A stretch of 64,000 nt of DNA from Paenibacillus caui (GCF_019904135.1 NZ_JAIOGQ010000007.1:89753-153752), one strand, 5' to 3'; shown: positions 1 to 9,189, counted from the first letter of the stretch. A program made the numbers and translations. The notes: generated by a model from the sequence alone, not told the origin.

Positions 1-629
1 ATTTTGTCAATCGTGCCAAACAACAGCCGGTAATAGGCTTCGGAATTCGGCGTAAAATCTGCCAGCGTCACCCTTTTGTTCATGCTGCCGCACGTTCCCT
101 TCACACGGTTAAGCAGCACGCCTTCCCGGGTCTGGATTTCTTCTTGTTCCCCATTCAGGAGCGCCTTGTACTCTTGTAGCCCGATCAGGAACAAGCCGGA
201 AATTTCGCTCCTTTGGAACGGATATTCCTTGAGCGGTACTCTGCTTTCCAGCAAAAATACATGGTTAAACTCCCGGTCGGTCAACTGCTCGGATATCAGA
301 CTTTCCTGAGCTACCATACCGCAGTAGATCAGTTCCCCGGCTTCGGAAGTTATTCCGAGTTCTTCTTCCAGCTCCCGTATGCCGTCAGCAGGAGTTTCCC
401 CCGCAAGCAAATGTCCCGCGCAGGAAATGTCCAATTTCCCCGGAAATGTGTCCTTATCCTCTGCGCGCAGCTGAAAGACCAGCCCCGGGTTGCCGGGTTC
501 CTGCATATTGACAACCCAGCATTGAAAAGTCTGATGCCACAGTCCCTCGGCATGCACTTGCCGGCGGCTGGCCGTCCCTGTCTTTACCATCTGCTCGTTG
601 AAAACATCGAGCATTTCATCGGATGACAT
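1..629 (-). CDS. Nudix hydrolase, 3' end off the window
   Basis: The protein begins MSSDEMLDVFNEQMVKTG and carries a Nudix-box-like stretch GHLLAGE...RELEEELGI at about residues 73-94, the Mg-binding loop that hydrolyses nucleoside-diphosphate-linked substrates. The spacing between the first Glu and the REL motif is one residue shorter than the textbook box. The layout (Nudix after an N-terminal strand region with HQTFQCWVV) resembles the IPP-isomerase-like/YfcD group, whose substrates are mostly unknown. The start at 629 is supported by GGAGGGG a few bases upstream. The frame stays open to position 1, so the C-terminus is missing. The assignment is a family call only. Confidence 0.85.
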   Translation of the reverse strand, partial: MSSDEMLDVFNEQMVKTGTASRRQVHAEGLWHQTFQCWVVNMQEPGNPGLVFQLRAEDKDTFPGKLDISCAGHLLAGETPADGIRELEEELGITSEAGELIYCGMVAQESLISEQLTDREFNHVFLLESRVPLKEYPFQRSEISGLFLIGLQEYKALLNGEQEEIQTREGVLLNRVKGTCGSMNKRVTLADFTPNSEAYYRLLFGTIDK

Positions 630-714
630 AGGTTCCCCTCCCGCTCTCATCACTCTCTCAAAGCTTCAAATCGAACTTGAAGCTCACTGCCTGCAACCAA
701 TTATATGAATACGA

Positions 715-2670
715 CTATATACGCTCGGCTGCAAGTCTCTTTAGCTGCACTCCCTTGGGCAATACGGAGGCGATGAACCCGCGCACCTTGTGCAGTTCGT
801 CTTCGCCGGCAAGGATGGCCACGATCCCTCGATCCTCGCTCGAGCGGATCAAACGCCCAATCCCTTGCTTAAGCCGTAGCAGCATATACGGCAGATCGAC
901 TTCCTCAAACGGGGCGGACGACTCGGACCGCTTCGCCATATATACCGGATCATGCGGCGGATAAGGCAAAGACCACAGAATAACATTGGACAGCGATGGC
1001 CCCGGTATATCCAGCCCTTCCCACAAGCTGACCGCGCACAGCACGCTGTGCTCGTCCCGCTGGAAGGCCGATATCAAATGGCTGATCTCTCCATCGCCCT
1101 CATACAGAAACCGGAACAAACTTCCTTCGGGTCTGCCGCTGCACTTCTGCTTGAATTGCAGCAGCTCCTCCCGGGTCCGGAACAGCGCAAGCGCCCTTCC
1201 TTGCGTCCGGTTGATCAGCTTCAAGGCAGTATCCACTTTTGCATCCAGACTACCTTCCGGCAGCTCCGGTACAAAGGCTTCCATCAGACTTTCATAATCG
1301 TAAGGAGAATCGACGGAAAAAGACAAGTACTCCTTTACGCCAAGACTGTCTCCCACATAGCGGAACGATTTGTCCACCGACAGGGTGGCGGAGGAGAAAA
1401 CAATCGGCATGTCCCGGCTGAACACACGCTCCTTAAGCACCTGTTTGACGTTCCTTGGCATGATGCACAGCGTCAGTCCATCACGGTCTTCGGTCGTCCA
1501 ACAAATCAGGGCGCCCGACTCTTCGAACAGCTTCAGCGCTATTCCCATCATTTCCAGATGCTGCTCCACGATGCGCAGCTGGTAGTTGTCCAGGGTATAC
1601 AGCTCGCTTTCAAACACCAGTTCCTCCTCAATAGTCGCAAGGATATCCCGGAACCGGCGAATCTCCCGCAGCAGCTTGTCACTCAGCTCCACGCTCTTTC
1701 GGTCAGAGCCCGGAATGCTGCGGCTTTGGCCGCGAAGGATCTCGAACGTCAGGTCGCTTTGCTGGATGGCTTCATCAATCAGCACGGCCAATTGTTCACG
1801 GATCTCATTCTGAAGGAGCCGGCTGATCAGCTCCTCAAAGACGACATGCTTCATCTTGTAGCCCAGCGCCTTCATCGCTGCGGCTTCGAGCAGATGCCCT
1901 TCGTCAAAGACGACCGCGTAATGCTCCGGAAGCAGAGGAAGCTGGCCTTCCCGCTTGCGTCCTTCATAGGTCCATACGTGCTCCATATAATAATCGTGAG
2001 AGCAAATGATAAGGTCCGCCGCTTTCCGGTAATAGTCGCGCGATAACGTCTGGCCGCAGCGATGGCGCTGCTCGCAGGCAAAGCAGTCCTGGAAAGAATC
2101 CCAGTTGACCCTGCTCCACTGCTCATCGCTCAGCTCGGGGTAATTGTTGCGATCCCCGTAAGGGTGAAACTCCTGCATAGCCGCATAGGAATGCACAAAG
2201 TCCGGCAAGCTGCCGTACAGATGCTCAAGCGGCAAGCTCCCTTCACTGCCCGTTCGGACCTGGTCCAGTTTGTTCAGACACATATATTGGTCCGGCGATT
2301 TGGCAAGCCGGGCGTCGATCTCCATATTCATGTGGAGAGCCAGCTTGGCGATATCGCCTTCAGGCTTCACAAGCTGCTGAATCAGCGATTCATCCGCGCA
2401 GGCGATGACCGCGGGTCTCCCCGCATAACGGGCATAACAGATGCTGTAGAGCAAATAGACCAGCGTCTTGCCCGTGCCGACGCCCGCCTCGGCAAAAATC
2501 GGCATTTTGTCCGCAAAAGCCCGCTCGAGCTGATAAGCCATATAAATTTGCTCATCGCGGATTTCAAAGCCCGCCTCGGGAAGCACTTCATAAAATACAT
2601 CTCCAACCCACTCGCCTACCTGCTCTACAAAAGGTCTGGAAGGATCATAATCAAACGGAAACCGGTTCAC
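715..2670 (-). CDS. DinG/XPD-like ATP-dependent DNA helicase with Fe-S cluster
   Basis: This is a superfamily-2 helicase of the DinG/YpvA/YoaA group, expected to unwind DNA 5' to 3' during repair or replication restart. Counting from the GTG at 2670, Walker A (AEAGVGTGKT) is at about 60-69 and the DEAH box appears as DEGH at about 256-259. Four cysteines (about 131, 196, 199, 205, the middle pair as CFAC) sit where XPD-type enzymes hold a 4Fe-4S cluster. A SATLS motif and a C-terminal GxGRLIRS arginine-finger block follow. The frame also opens at ATG 2703 without an SD. GTG 2670 has GGAGG 12 bases upstream and starts just before the conserved FPFDYDP, so I prefer it. Confidence 0.88.
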   Translation of the reverse strand: MNRFPFDYDPSRPFVEQVGEWVGDVFYEVLPEAGFEIRDEQIYMAYQLERAFADKMPIFAEAGVGTGKTLVYLLYSICYARYAGRPAVIACADESLIQQLVKPEGDIAKLALHMNMEIDARLAKSPDQYMCLNKLDQVRTGSEGSLPLEHLYGSLPDFVHSYAAMQEFHPYGDRNNYPELSDEQWSRVNWDSFQDCFACEQRHRCGQTLSRDYYRKAADLIICSHDYYMEHVWTYEGRKREGQLPLLPEHYAVVFDEGHLLEAAAMKALGYKMKHVVFEELISRLLQNEIREQLAVLIDEAIQQSDLTFEILRGQSRSIPGSDRKSVELSDKLLREIRRFRDILATIEEELVFESELYTLDNYQLRIVEQHLEMMGIALKLFEESGALICWTTEDRDGLTLCIMPRNVKQVLKERVFSRDMPIVFSSATLSVDKSFRYVGDSLGVKEYLSFSVDSPYDYESLMEAFVPELPEGSLDAKVDTALKLINRTQGRALALFRTREELLQFKQKCSGRPEGSLFRFLYEGDGEISHLISAFQRDEHSVLCAVSLWEGLDIPGPSLSNVILWSLPYPPHDPVYMAKRSESSAPFEEVDLPYMLLRLKQGIGRLIRSSEDRGIVAILAGEDELHKVRGFIASVLPKGVQLKRLAAERI

Positions 2671-2774
2671 GCGCCTGGCCAACCTCCAACAATTCATTTT
2701 CAAACATTCGGGTAAAAATTAATTATCACATGAAGGCCGGATAAACACAATCGCCGCCCGGCATTCCAAGATTG

Positions 2775-4049
2775 TCAGGCAGGCGCCTCAGCCTTATTTT
2801 TGGAAATTCCAATTTTTATCGCCATAACAGCCGCGAACAGACATACCAAGCCAGCCGCAAGGAAAGGCAAGGTATAGCTGCCGAGCATATCCCTCATGAC
2901 GCCAGCTCCATAAGCTGCTACCGAAGCTCCCAACTGGTGAGCAACTGCAATCCATCCGAATATCATGCCCGCCTTTTCTTTGCCAAATTCCATCGTGGCA
3001 AGCTTGACGGTTGGCGGAACAGTCGCAATCCAGTCCAGGCCGTAAAACACCGTAAAGATCATCAGCATAGCTGAATTGGCATCCAGCGCATACGGCAAAT
3101 AAAGGAGAGACAAGCCTCGGAGTCCGTAATACCAGAAGAGCAGCCAGCGGCTGTCGAACCGGTCGGAGAGCCACCCCGAAAGCGTTGTGCCAACGAGATC
3201 GAACAAGCCCATCAGGGCCAGCAGCCCGGCCGCCGTTACCTGGGGAATGCCATGATCGCCGCTAGCGGGAATAAGGTGTGTGCCAATCAAGCCGTTCGTT
3301 GAAAAACCGCAGAAGAAAAAGGTACCGGCCAGCAGCCAGAACACCCTGCTGCGAAAGGCCGAACGGAGCGCAAGCAGCGGCGCAAGGAACAGGTTCCCCT
3401 GAAAAGGTTCAGGTTTAACAAGCTCTTCCGCTCCGTAGGGAGCAGCCCCGACATCATAAGGATGGTTCCGCATCCAGACCGCTACGGCAATCAACAGAAC
3501 AACAAGAACCGCAACCGCCGCGTAAATGGCATTTTTCCAGCCGGATGTCACCGTGATATGCGCGAGCAAGGGCAGGAACAGGAGCTGACCTGTCGCAGCG
3601 CTGGCCGTAAGGATTCCGATCACAAGCCCCTTTTGCCTTGCAAACCAATGATTAGTTACCGTTACGCCGAGGACATTCGCCATCATGCCGGTACCAAGTC
3701 CGGCAAGCAGCCCCCAAAGCAGCTCAAACTGCCATAAAGCCGTCATGACAGGTGTAATCGAAAGCCCGACCGCCAAAGCGCCCAGAGAAACCAGCAGCAT
3801 CCGGCGAATACCAAACCTCTCCAGCAGAGCGGCAGAGAACGGCCCCATCAGACCGTACAGTAAAATATCGAGAGATACGACGCTGGAGATTTCTCCCCGG
3901 CTCCAGCCGAATTCATCCTCGAACGGGAGCATAAAAATGCTTGGCATTGAGCGGATTCCCGCCGACACAAGCAGCACGACAAAGGTAATCAGGACCACAA
4001 GCCATCCGTAAAAAAATTTAGGCGATTTTGCTGTTGTTGATGTATTCAC
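2775..4049 (-). CDS. MFS transporter, 12 TM
   Basis: A 424-residue major facilitator protein with two six-helix halves and the loop motif DRFDSRW between halves. The N-terminal domain (FFYGWLVVLITF, FGWSRGEISSVVSLDILLYG) resembles the monocarboxylate/oxalate-formate type of MFS proteins, but the substrate cannot be read from sequence. It starts at GTG 4049 with AAAGGAGTGG eight bases upstream. The MarR gene lies 59 bp upstream on the same strand, and each of the two genes has its own palindrome in front. It is therefore probably an efflux or uptake pump repressed by that MarR protein. Confidence 0.88.
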   Translation of the reverse strand: MNTSTTAKSPKFFYGWLVVLITFVVLLVSAGIRSMPSIFMLPFEDEFGWSRGEISSVVSLDILLYGLMGPFSAALLERFGIRRMLLVSLGALAVGLSITPVMTALWQFELLWGLLAGLGTGMMANVLGVTVTNHWFARQKGLVIGILTASAATGQLLFLPLLAHITVTSGWKNAIYAAVAVLVVLLIAVAVWMRNHPYDVGAAPYGAEELVKPEPFQGNLFLAPLLALRSAFRSRVFWLLAGTFFFCGFSTNGLIGTHLIPASGDHGIPQVTAAGLLALMGLFDLVGTTLSGWLSDRFDSRWLLFWYYGLRGLSLLYLPYALDANSAMLMIFTVFYGLDWIATVPPTVKLATMEFGKEKAGMIFGWIAVAHQLGASVAAYGAGVMRDMLGSYTLPFLAAGLVCLFAAVMAIKIGISKNKAEAPA

Positions 4050-4076
4050 AAAAGATCCACTCCTTTATCTATTTTG

Positions 4077-4090
4077 GTTGTACAAACAAC
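4077..4090. promoter_or_regulatory. Candidate MarR operator before the MFS gene
   Basis: GTTGT-ACAA-ACAAC is a perfect inverted repeat (5-bp arms, 4-bp spacer) in the 59-bp gap between the marR-like gene and the MFS gene. It shares the GTTGTAC core with the palindrome in front of the regulator itself. Confidence 0.5.
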
Positions 4091-4108
4091 ATATTATTCG
4101 AGAAAATA

Positions 4109-4534
4109 TTATTTTCTCTCCAGCTTCTCACTGGCCATCTCGTTGTCCTTCGTCAGCTCATCCGAGACGGCGGCCCCGAGAATCGCTTCATACCGGCGTT
4201 GCAAATTCTTAGAGGCATCGCGTATGGACTCTTCCAGACTTTTGCCTTTATCCGTCGGATATACAAGGACCGTCTTGCCCTGCCCTTTACGCTCCACCAA
4301 TTGCTTGCCCTCCAGCTTGTCGATAAAGCGCGTCAAGGTAGAAGGGGTGATGTACAGCTTCTCGGCCAATTCCTTTTGCGATATACCCGGAGTTCCATTA
4401 ACCAGCAGAATCAGATAACCGTACATCGGGGTTAGTCCTGTCGGCGCGAACTCTTCTTCAGCGATCTTGGTGATGGCCCGGCTTAAACGATTAGTCGTGA
4501 AAAATAAGCAATTGTGCAAAAAGCTGTCATTCAT
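4109..4534 (-). CDS. MarR-family transcriptional regulator
   Basis: A winged-helix regulator of the MarR/DUF24-like size (141 aa from M at 4534). The recognition region reads SQKELAEKLYITPSTLTRFIDKLE, followed by the wing VERKGQGKTVLVYPTDKGK. These proteins usually dimerise on palindromes and release DNA when a small ligand or oxidant binds. The upstream ATG at 4552 has no SD. The ATG at 4534 (MNDSFLHNCLFF) lies after GAGG and gives the usual length. It sits directly upstream of and co-oriented with the MFS gene. Similar palindromes before both genes suggest autoregulation and control of the transporter. Confidence 0.88.
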   Translation of the reverse strand: MNDSFLHNCLFFTTNRLSRAITKIAEEEFAPTGLTPMYGYLILLVNGTPGISQKELAEKLYITPSTLTRFIDKLEGKQLVERKGQGKTVLVYPTDKGKSLEESIRDASKNLQRRYEAILGAAVSDELTKDNEMASEKLERK

Positions 4535-4557
4535 AGCTAAGATCATCCTCATTTATT

Positions 4558-4569
4558 TTGTATGTACAA
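4558..4569. promoter_or_regulatory. Candidate MarR operator before the marR-like gene
   Basis: TTGTA-TG-TACAA is a perfect 5-bp-arm palindrome 24 bp upstream of the proposed regulator start. It resembles the site at 4077-4090. Confidence 0.5.
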
Positions 4570-4677
4570 CAATAATACAGTTTTCCTTTATTTGCAATAG
4601 GGAAAAATCTAAGCAGTCCCTTTGCAATATGTTCATAGACTTGGGTTGTTACTTCGGTTGAACCGCTATATTTATAA

Positions 4678-5403
4678 GGAAACTGCAGCGGGAAGGGCGT
4701 CTTCCGGACAGCCACGGAAACTTTTCATTTAACCCGCGGCTGCGCCTTCCTGATGTCGCTCGGCGAGCTCTGTTATTATCAGGCGGACGAAGAAGATCCC
4801 TGGAACTTCTCATGGGTTGCCTTTAACGGGACTCAGGTCGAAACGTATTTGCAGCAGGCGGGATTCACCCATGATTACCCGGTCATCGCCTGCGGGCGGG
4901 ATGCGGAAATAACGGAGTGTCTGGACCGGCTGTTCGACGCCACTCAACAGGTTTACGGCAACACGCTGCGGAGGACCTCCGCCTTGTACGCCTTTCTGTC
5001 CATCCTGCTCGAACCTTCGCCCAAAGAGGCCTGCCTTCCCCAGAAGCACCAGATCAAAAACGCATATGTCAAACAAGCCATTTGCTTCATTAAGGCTAAT
5101 TATTCACGGCCTATAACAATCGAAGAGCTGGCGCAGACGCTCGGACTGAATCGTAAATATTTTGCCGAATTGTTCAAGTCCGCTGCCGGCATGCCGCCAC
5201 AGCAATATTTAAGCCGGTACCGGATGAGCAAGGCCTGCGAATTGCTGGAAAGCTCGGAGCTGTCTATCAAGGAAATCGCCTACTCTGTCGGGTATACGGA
5301 CCAGTTGCTGTTTTCACGTATGTTCAAAAAGATCATCGGCATGTCTCCATCCGACTATCGGGTGAGCGAGGGACAGACCGGCCTGAGACAAGACTACCCA
5401 TAA
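4678..5403 (+). pseudogene. AraC-family regulator, 5'-truncated
   Basis: The C-terminal half is a complete AraC DNA-binding domain with two helix-turn-helices (IEELAQTLGLNRKYFAELFK and IKEIAYSVGYTDQLLFSRMF). The preceding part is the cupin-like sugar-binding domain (GELCYYQADEEDPWNFSWV). Homologous coding continues upstream of ATG 4753 as GVFRTATETFHLTRGCAFLM, then meets an in-frame TAA at 4675-4677 with no start codon between. The N-terminal strands of the sensor domain are therefore missing. ATG 4753 has no ribosome binding site. I infer a decayed gene; a shortened protein cannot be excluded. Confidence 0.65.
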
Positions 5404-5437
5404 AGGCAACCCGCCCTGTTTCTCGCCTAATTATGAA

Positions 5438-5483
5438 CAACCACCGGCTTCGCGAGGCTGCTGAAGCCTGCCGCCGGTGGTTG
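5438..5483. terminator. Hairpin between convergent genes
   Basis: CAACCACCGGC pairs exactly with GCCGGTGGTTG across a 24-base loop, between the AraC remnant (+) and the ABC1 kinase gene (-). There is no long T run on either side. It is best read as a bidirectional terminator or stabilising stem. Confidence 0.5.
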
Positions 5484-5498
5484 CCCGCTTTGGTCCAC

Positions 5499-7166
5499 TT
5501 AAAACCTTCCGGACCTGAAAATAGCATAGATGAGCCACAGGACAAGCAGTCCTGCAATACCGAGGCCGATCTCGACCACGGGGAAATCCCATAGGACCGA
5601 CTGCTGATGTCCCATGGACGAACCAATAATCAGCCCCATCATGATAATGCTGAACGATAATAGAACGATGCTGAAAGACACCCGATTGCTGATCCGGTCC
5701 AGCCTGCCCAGGATGGTGTTTAGTTCCGGCGCGGTAACCTCGACCTGAACCTTGCCCTTTTTCATCAGCGAGCTCAAAACCTTCAGGCTTTTCGGCACAT
5801 CACTCAGCAGGTCCAAATAATCCGGAATGTTATCCGCCCACCTTCTGAAAACCTTCGCCAGATTGAACCGGTCCCTGAGCAGGAGATGGCCGTAAGGCTC
5901 AGCGATATCAAATATGCTGATATCCGGATCCAGGGCGGTAACAACCCCTTCCATCGTCAGCAAAGCTTTCCCGACCAGGGTCATTTCCGGAGGAATGACA
6001 ATATGATGGCGGAAGGCGACCCGAAACAAATCGTTAACGGCTTCTCCGATGCTGACCTGGCTGAGCGGGACATTATAATATTTTTCCCTCAGATCATCCA
6101 CGTCCTGACGCAGCTTGGCTTCTTTTACATCGTCCGGAACAATGCCCATGGCAGAGATCGCCCTTAAGATTCCCCTGGTGTTCTGGTTCCTTAATGCAAT
6201 GACCATCGATGCGAAGTGCTGCTTCATCTCGGGGGACAAGCGGCCCACCATACCGAAATCCAGCATGGCGAGGTCTCCGCCCGTAAGCACGAGCAAATTG
6301 CCGGGATGGGGATCTCCATGGAAAAATCCTTCCACTAAAATTTGATGAAAAATAACGGACGCAATCCGGTTCGCCAGCATTTTCCGGTCAATTCCGGCAC
6401 GAACCAGACGATCCGTATCCGACAGCTTGATGCCTGAAATAAATTCCATCGTCAGCACCCGGCGTGTACAGTAGTCCCAATATACTTTCGGAATCGTCAC
6501 GGACCCGGGCCGCTTGCATTGAGCAGCAAACCTTTCGCCGTTTCGCGCCTCCGCATTGTAATCCAGCTCGGCCAGCAGCACTTTGGCAATTTCCTCTACA
6601 ATTTCGCGTACCCTGTAATTTTTGGCCCATTCCAGCCGGTCCTCGGCGATTCGGGCAAGCTCCGCCAAAATGTCCAAATCGGTGCGCACCATTTTTTCGA
6701 TATCCGGACGCTGCACCTTCACCGCAACCCTCGTTCCATCCTTCAGCTCGGCCTCATGGACTTGTCCTATCGATGCGGCAGCCATAGGCACGGCCTCGAA
6801 CCTGAGAAACAGTTCGCCAATTTTGCCGCCTAATTCTTCTTCAATAATTGCGGCCGATTGCTCATAGGGAAATGGAGGGACCTTGTCCTGCAGCTTCTCC
6901 AGCTCCGCGACGATGTCCGCCGGAATTAAATCAGGCCGGGTACTGGCGATCTGCCCCAATTTCACATAGGTGGGTCCCAGCTCTTCCAGGATCAGACGAA
7001 TCCGCTCCCCCCGGGTTTTCACCGGGGTATTCCGGCCCCTTCCGATAAATGGAACGCTGTCAGGAAAGCCAAGCTCGTGAACCATATAGCCAAAACCGTT
7101 GCGGGCAAGCGCCATCGCAATTTCCCGGTACCGAAGAAGGTGCCTCACCCGTTTTCCCGCCTTCAT
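5499..7166 (-). CDS. ABC1/AarF/UbiB atypical kinase family protein
   Basis: A 555-residue UbiB-family protein. The family signature KLGQ is at 69-72 (YVKLGQIASTRPDLIP). It is followed by the Ala-rich nucleotide loop MAAASIGQ, the lysine strand VAVKVQRP, the catalytic GDPHPGN and the metal-binding LDFGMVG. Two hydrophobic helices close the C-terminus, suggesting membrane attachment. Family members act as ATPases that assist ubiquinone or other isoprenoid-lipid metabolism. In menaquinone-only Firmicutes the role is not settled. Start 7166 has GGAGGAATGGG in front. The phasin-like gene lies 39 bp upstream on the same strand, so the two probably form an operon. Confidence 0.9.
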   Translation of the reverse strand: MKAGKRVRHLLRYREIAMALARNGFGYMVHELGFPDSVPFIGRGRNTPVKTRGERIRLILEELGPTYVKLGQIASTRPDLIPADIVAELEKLQDKVPPFPYEQSAAIIEEELGGKIGELFLRFEAVPMAAASIGQVHEAELKDGTRVAVKVQRPDIEKMVRTDLDILAELARIAEDRLEWAKNYRVREIVEEIAKVLLAELDYNAEARNGERFAAQCKRPGSVTIPKVYWDYCTRRVLTMEFISGIKLSDTDRLVRAGIDRKMLANRIASVIFHQILVEGFFHGDPHPGNLLVLTGGDLAMLDFGMVGRLSPEMKQHFASMVIALRNQNTRGILRAISAMGIVPDDVKEAKLRQDVDDLREKYYNVPLSQVSIGEAVNDLFRVAFRHHIVIPPEMTLVGKALLTMEGVVTALDPDISIFDIAEPYGHLLLRDRFNLAKVFRRWADNIPDYLDLLSDVPKSLKVLSSLMKKGKVQVEVTAPELNTILGRLDRISNRVSFSIVLLSFSIIMMGLIIGSSMGHQQSVLWDFPVVEIGLGIAGLLVLWLIYAIFRSGRF

Positions 7167-7205
7167 CCCATTCCTCCTCTCGGAGCAGCCCGGATCTCTC
7201 TGACG

Positions 7206-7517
7206 CTACCCTTCGGCTTTGTCCTGGTTCAGCTTTTGCTCCAGCAGCTCAACCCGTTTCGTTAATTCCTCCACTTGCTCCTTGGTCGCAAAGTTGTGTG
7301 CTCCGATCATTTTCTGTACTCGTTCGTTGACCATAGTCTCGATATTGCGCTTTGCTTCCTGTCCTTTGGCGACAAGGTCATTGACCACATCCGACGACTC
7401 GCTGCGCGAGAGCTCGCCTTTCTTTACCAGCTCGTCAACCGCCTTCTCGATTTGCTCCTTGCTTTGCACCGCAAGTCCAAGCCCAAGCGACAGCGCCCGG
7501 TTAAACAGATCCCTCAT
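7206..7517 (-). CDS. Phasin/PhaF-like coiled-coil protein
   Basis: A 103-residue protein that is almost entirely predicted helix, with a short amphipathic N-terminus (MRDLFNRALSLGLGLAV) and heptad-rich segments (EQIEKAVDELVKKGEL, EQVEELTKRVELLEQKL). This composition matches the PhaF/PhaI-like polyhydroxyalkanoate-granule family often found beside ABC1 kinases in Bacillales. The granule role is inferred from family resemblance only, since no PHA synthase is seen here. The C-terminal coiled coil probably mediates oligomerisation. It starts at ATG 7517 with AGCAGGTGAAGG upstream. Confidence 0.75.
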   Translation of the reverse strand: MRDLFNRALSLGLGLAVQSKEQIEKAVDELVKKGELSRSESSDVVNDLVAKGQEAKRNIETMVNERVQKMIGAHNFATKEQVEELTKRVELLEQKLNQDKAEG

Positions 7518-7658
7518 CCTTCACCTGCTCCTTTCGTTATTAATTTCATATGACTTACCCCTTTGTTTTATTTTACCACTATTTCCTCTTCCGCATTCTG
7601 CCGAGGACGAATCAGTGAAGCAAAAATATAATACTTGCAATCAACTTTATAAAAAATG

Positions 7659-8246
7659 CTAGGGAGTCAATGCCCTAGAGAACAGCCGTACGCTCTCCTC
7701 GATAAATTCGTTTAACGAGCCTTCCGGAGTGGGGTCTTGTTCGTGCAAGCTGCTGATAAACGCGCCGTAATTCATCCACATGAAAGACAACGCCTGCATT
7801 TCAGGATTCGTCGTCAACACCTTGCCCTGTTCCGCCATTGTAATTAAGTACCTCGTTAAAAGATTTTTCAGATGTTTAGGATGGCGCCCGGCCTCCCGAT
7901 AAACCTCTTCCGGAAGACTGCTGCTGCCTCTTTGAGCGATAAAAATTAATTTTCTGTTCCGATTCATGATTCTATGATACGTTCGGCTGATCGTGAGAAG
8001 GTCCGAATGGAGTTCCCATATAAGGGATTCATTAAAAAGCTTTGTCATCTCTTCGGCATAATGATAACGGTTGAACGCGGCCTCCAGCAGTTTCTGCTTC
8101 GTTCCGAAATGACGAAATAACGTAACTTCGTTCACTCCGGCAGCAAGGGCAATTTCCTTGGTTGTCGTACCGTCATACCCTTTCTCGGCCATGAGATCAA
8201 TTGCTGCCAATAGAAGTCTATCACTGGTATTTGGATTGCTGCTCAT
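7659..8246 (-). CDS. TetR-family transcriptional regulator
   Basis: A 195-residue TetR-type repressor. The N-terminal HTH is clear: GYDGTTTKEIALAAGVNEVTLFRHF at about 19-43. The C-terminal ligand/dimer domain (FMWMNYGAFISSLHEQ) is not diagnostic. It starts at ATG 8246 after AGAAGGGG. A palindrome with AAGTG/CACTT arms lies 22 bp upstream, consistent with autoregulation. The target gene is not obvious: the neighbouring phosphatase is co-oriented but separated by a terminator-like hairpin. Confidence 0.88.
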   Translation of the reverse strand: MSSNPNTSDRLLLAAIDLMAEKGYDGTTTKEIALAAGVNEVTLFRHFGTKQKLLEAAFNRYHYAEEMTKLFNESLIWELHSDLLTISRTYHRIMNRNRKLIFIAQRGSSSLPEEVYREAGRHPKHLKNLLTRYLITMAEQGKVLTTNPEMQALSFMWMNYGAFISSLHEQDPTPEGSLNEFIEESVRLFSRALTP

Positions 8247-8267
8247 TGATTTCCCCTTCTTTAATGC

Positions 8268-8279
8268 AAGTGTTCACTT
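8268..8279. promoter_or_regulatory. Candidate TetR operator
   Basis: AAGTG-TT-CACTT, a perfect 12-bp palindrome immediately upstream of the TetR-type gene. Its position suits self-repression. Confidence 0.45.
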
Positions 8280-8348
8280 ACAGCGTTAATTCTATTCGAG
8301 TGTCGCTGCAGTGTCAAGAACAGGAAGCGTCTGGTCTGAAAATATAAT

Positions 8349-8371
8349 AAGCCCGCGGTTTACGCGGACTT
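8349..8371 (-). terminator. Rho-independent terminator of the phosphatase gene
   Basis: On the minus strand AAGTCCGCG pairs with CGCGGGCTT around a short loop and is followed by the T-rich TATTATATTTTC. It lies 58 bp past the phosphatase stop. Confidence 0.6.
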
Positions 8372-8429
8372 TTCAACCTGAATCTGAATGGCTTGCAAAA
8401 AACGCCTGTCCCCTAAAGGCATCGGGCCT

Positions 8430-8918
8430 CTACGCTTTATGGGCATCCTCCTGCCGGATATGCTCCAATAAAGCCCGGCAGCCCTGGCCAACAAGATCGT
8501 AGACGTGCTCAAAGTTTCCCGTGTAGTACGGATCGGGAACATCCTGACCTTTCGATCCAGGCACGAGATCAAGCAGCTTGATAACCTTGGCTCCCGTCCC
8601 CTTCGTTAACCGGCTCAGATTATCCACATTGGACGCGTCCATGGCCACGATATAATCAAACTCCGAACCATCGTTTGCCGTTATCTGTCTCGCCCGAAGT
8701 CCCTCATAGGAAATGCCGTGTTGGTCGAGTATTCTGCGGGTGCCATGGTGCGGAGGCTCACCTGTATGCCAGTCTCCGGTTCCCGCCGAATCAATGACAA
8801 ACTGGTCTTCCATGCCTTCCTGCCGAACCAGATGACGGAACACCGCCTCAGCCATCGGAGAACGGCAAATATTGCCCAAGCAGACAAACAAAATCTTTGT
8901 CTTGTTTTCTCTGTTCAC
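8430..8918 (-). CDS. Low-molecular-weight protein-tyrosine phosphatase
   Basis: The signature loop CLGNICRS (C13 nucleophile, R19 phosphate binding) opens the protein. The general-acid Asp follows as DVPDPYYTGNFEHVYDLV near residue 130, and the 162-residue length is normal. Such enzymes dephosphorylate phosphotyrosine proteins, and in Bacillales (YfkJ, YwlE) phosphoarginine or stress-related substrates. The start is GTG 8918 with GAGGTGAA upstream. It appears monocistronic, with its own terminator at 8349-8371. Confidence 0.93.
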   Translation of the reverse strand: MNRENKTKILFVCLGNICRSPMAEAVFRHLVRQEGMEDQFVIDSAGTGDWHTGEPPHHGTRRILDQHGISYEGLRARQITANDGSEFDYIVAMDASNVDNLSRLTKGTGAKVIKLLDLVPGSKGQDVPDPYYTGNFEHVYDLVGQGCRALLEHIRQEDAHKA

Positions 8919-9189
8919 TAAGCTTCACCTCACCCCAGATACTACAATACGGTCATCTTAATCGCAAGAATGGGAAGCCCTAAACTTGGTAACGAAGGAC
9001 CAAGGAATAATCCTTTGGCCAGTACCTGGGCATAAAGCGCTAATCTGTCATGCAAGCTTCGGCAATCTGGCCGCTTCCGAAACCTGGGCGGCGTGGAATT
9101 TGCACCCACTGCGCAGGTGAACTAAACTTAAATTTAACGGGAGAACAACTGATGCTCCTGCTATCAATCATGAAGGGTAGAGAGGATGG

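Noticed and set aside
213..626. Plus-strand 137-codon frame overlapping the Nudix gene
   Set aside because: It is antisense to a frame with a Nudix box and SD, and its translation has no recognisable domain.
952..2046. Plus-strand 364-codon frame inside the helicase gene
   Set aside because: It lies fully antisense to the DinG-like gene, whose motifs and Fe-S cysteines are intact.
8925..9189. Possible T-box or other riboswitch leader before the aldo/keto reductase
   Set aside because: Some stem-like pieces and a GGTGAA stretch are present, but no T-box core sequence or terminator/antiterminator pair can be laid out.
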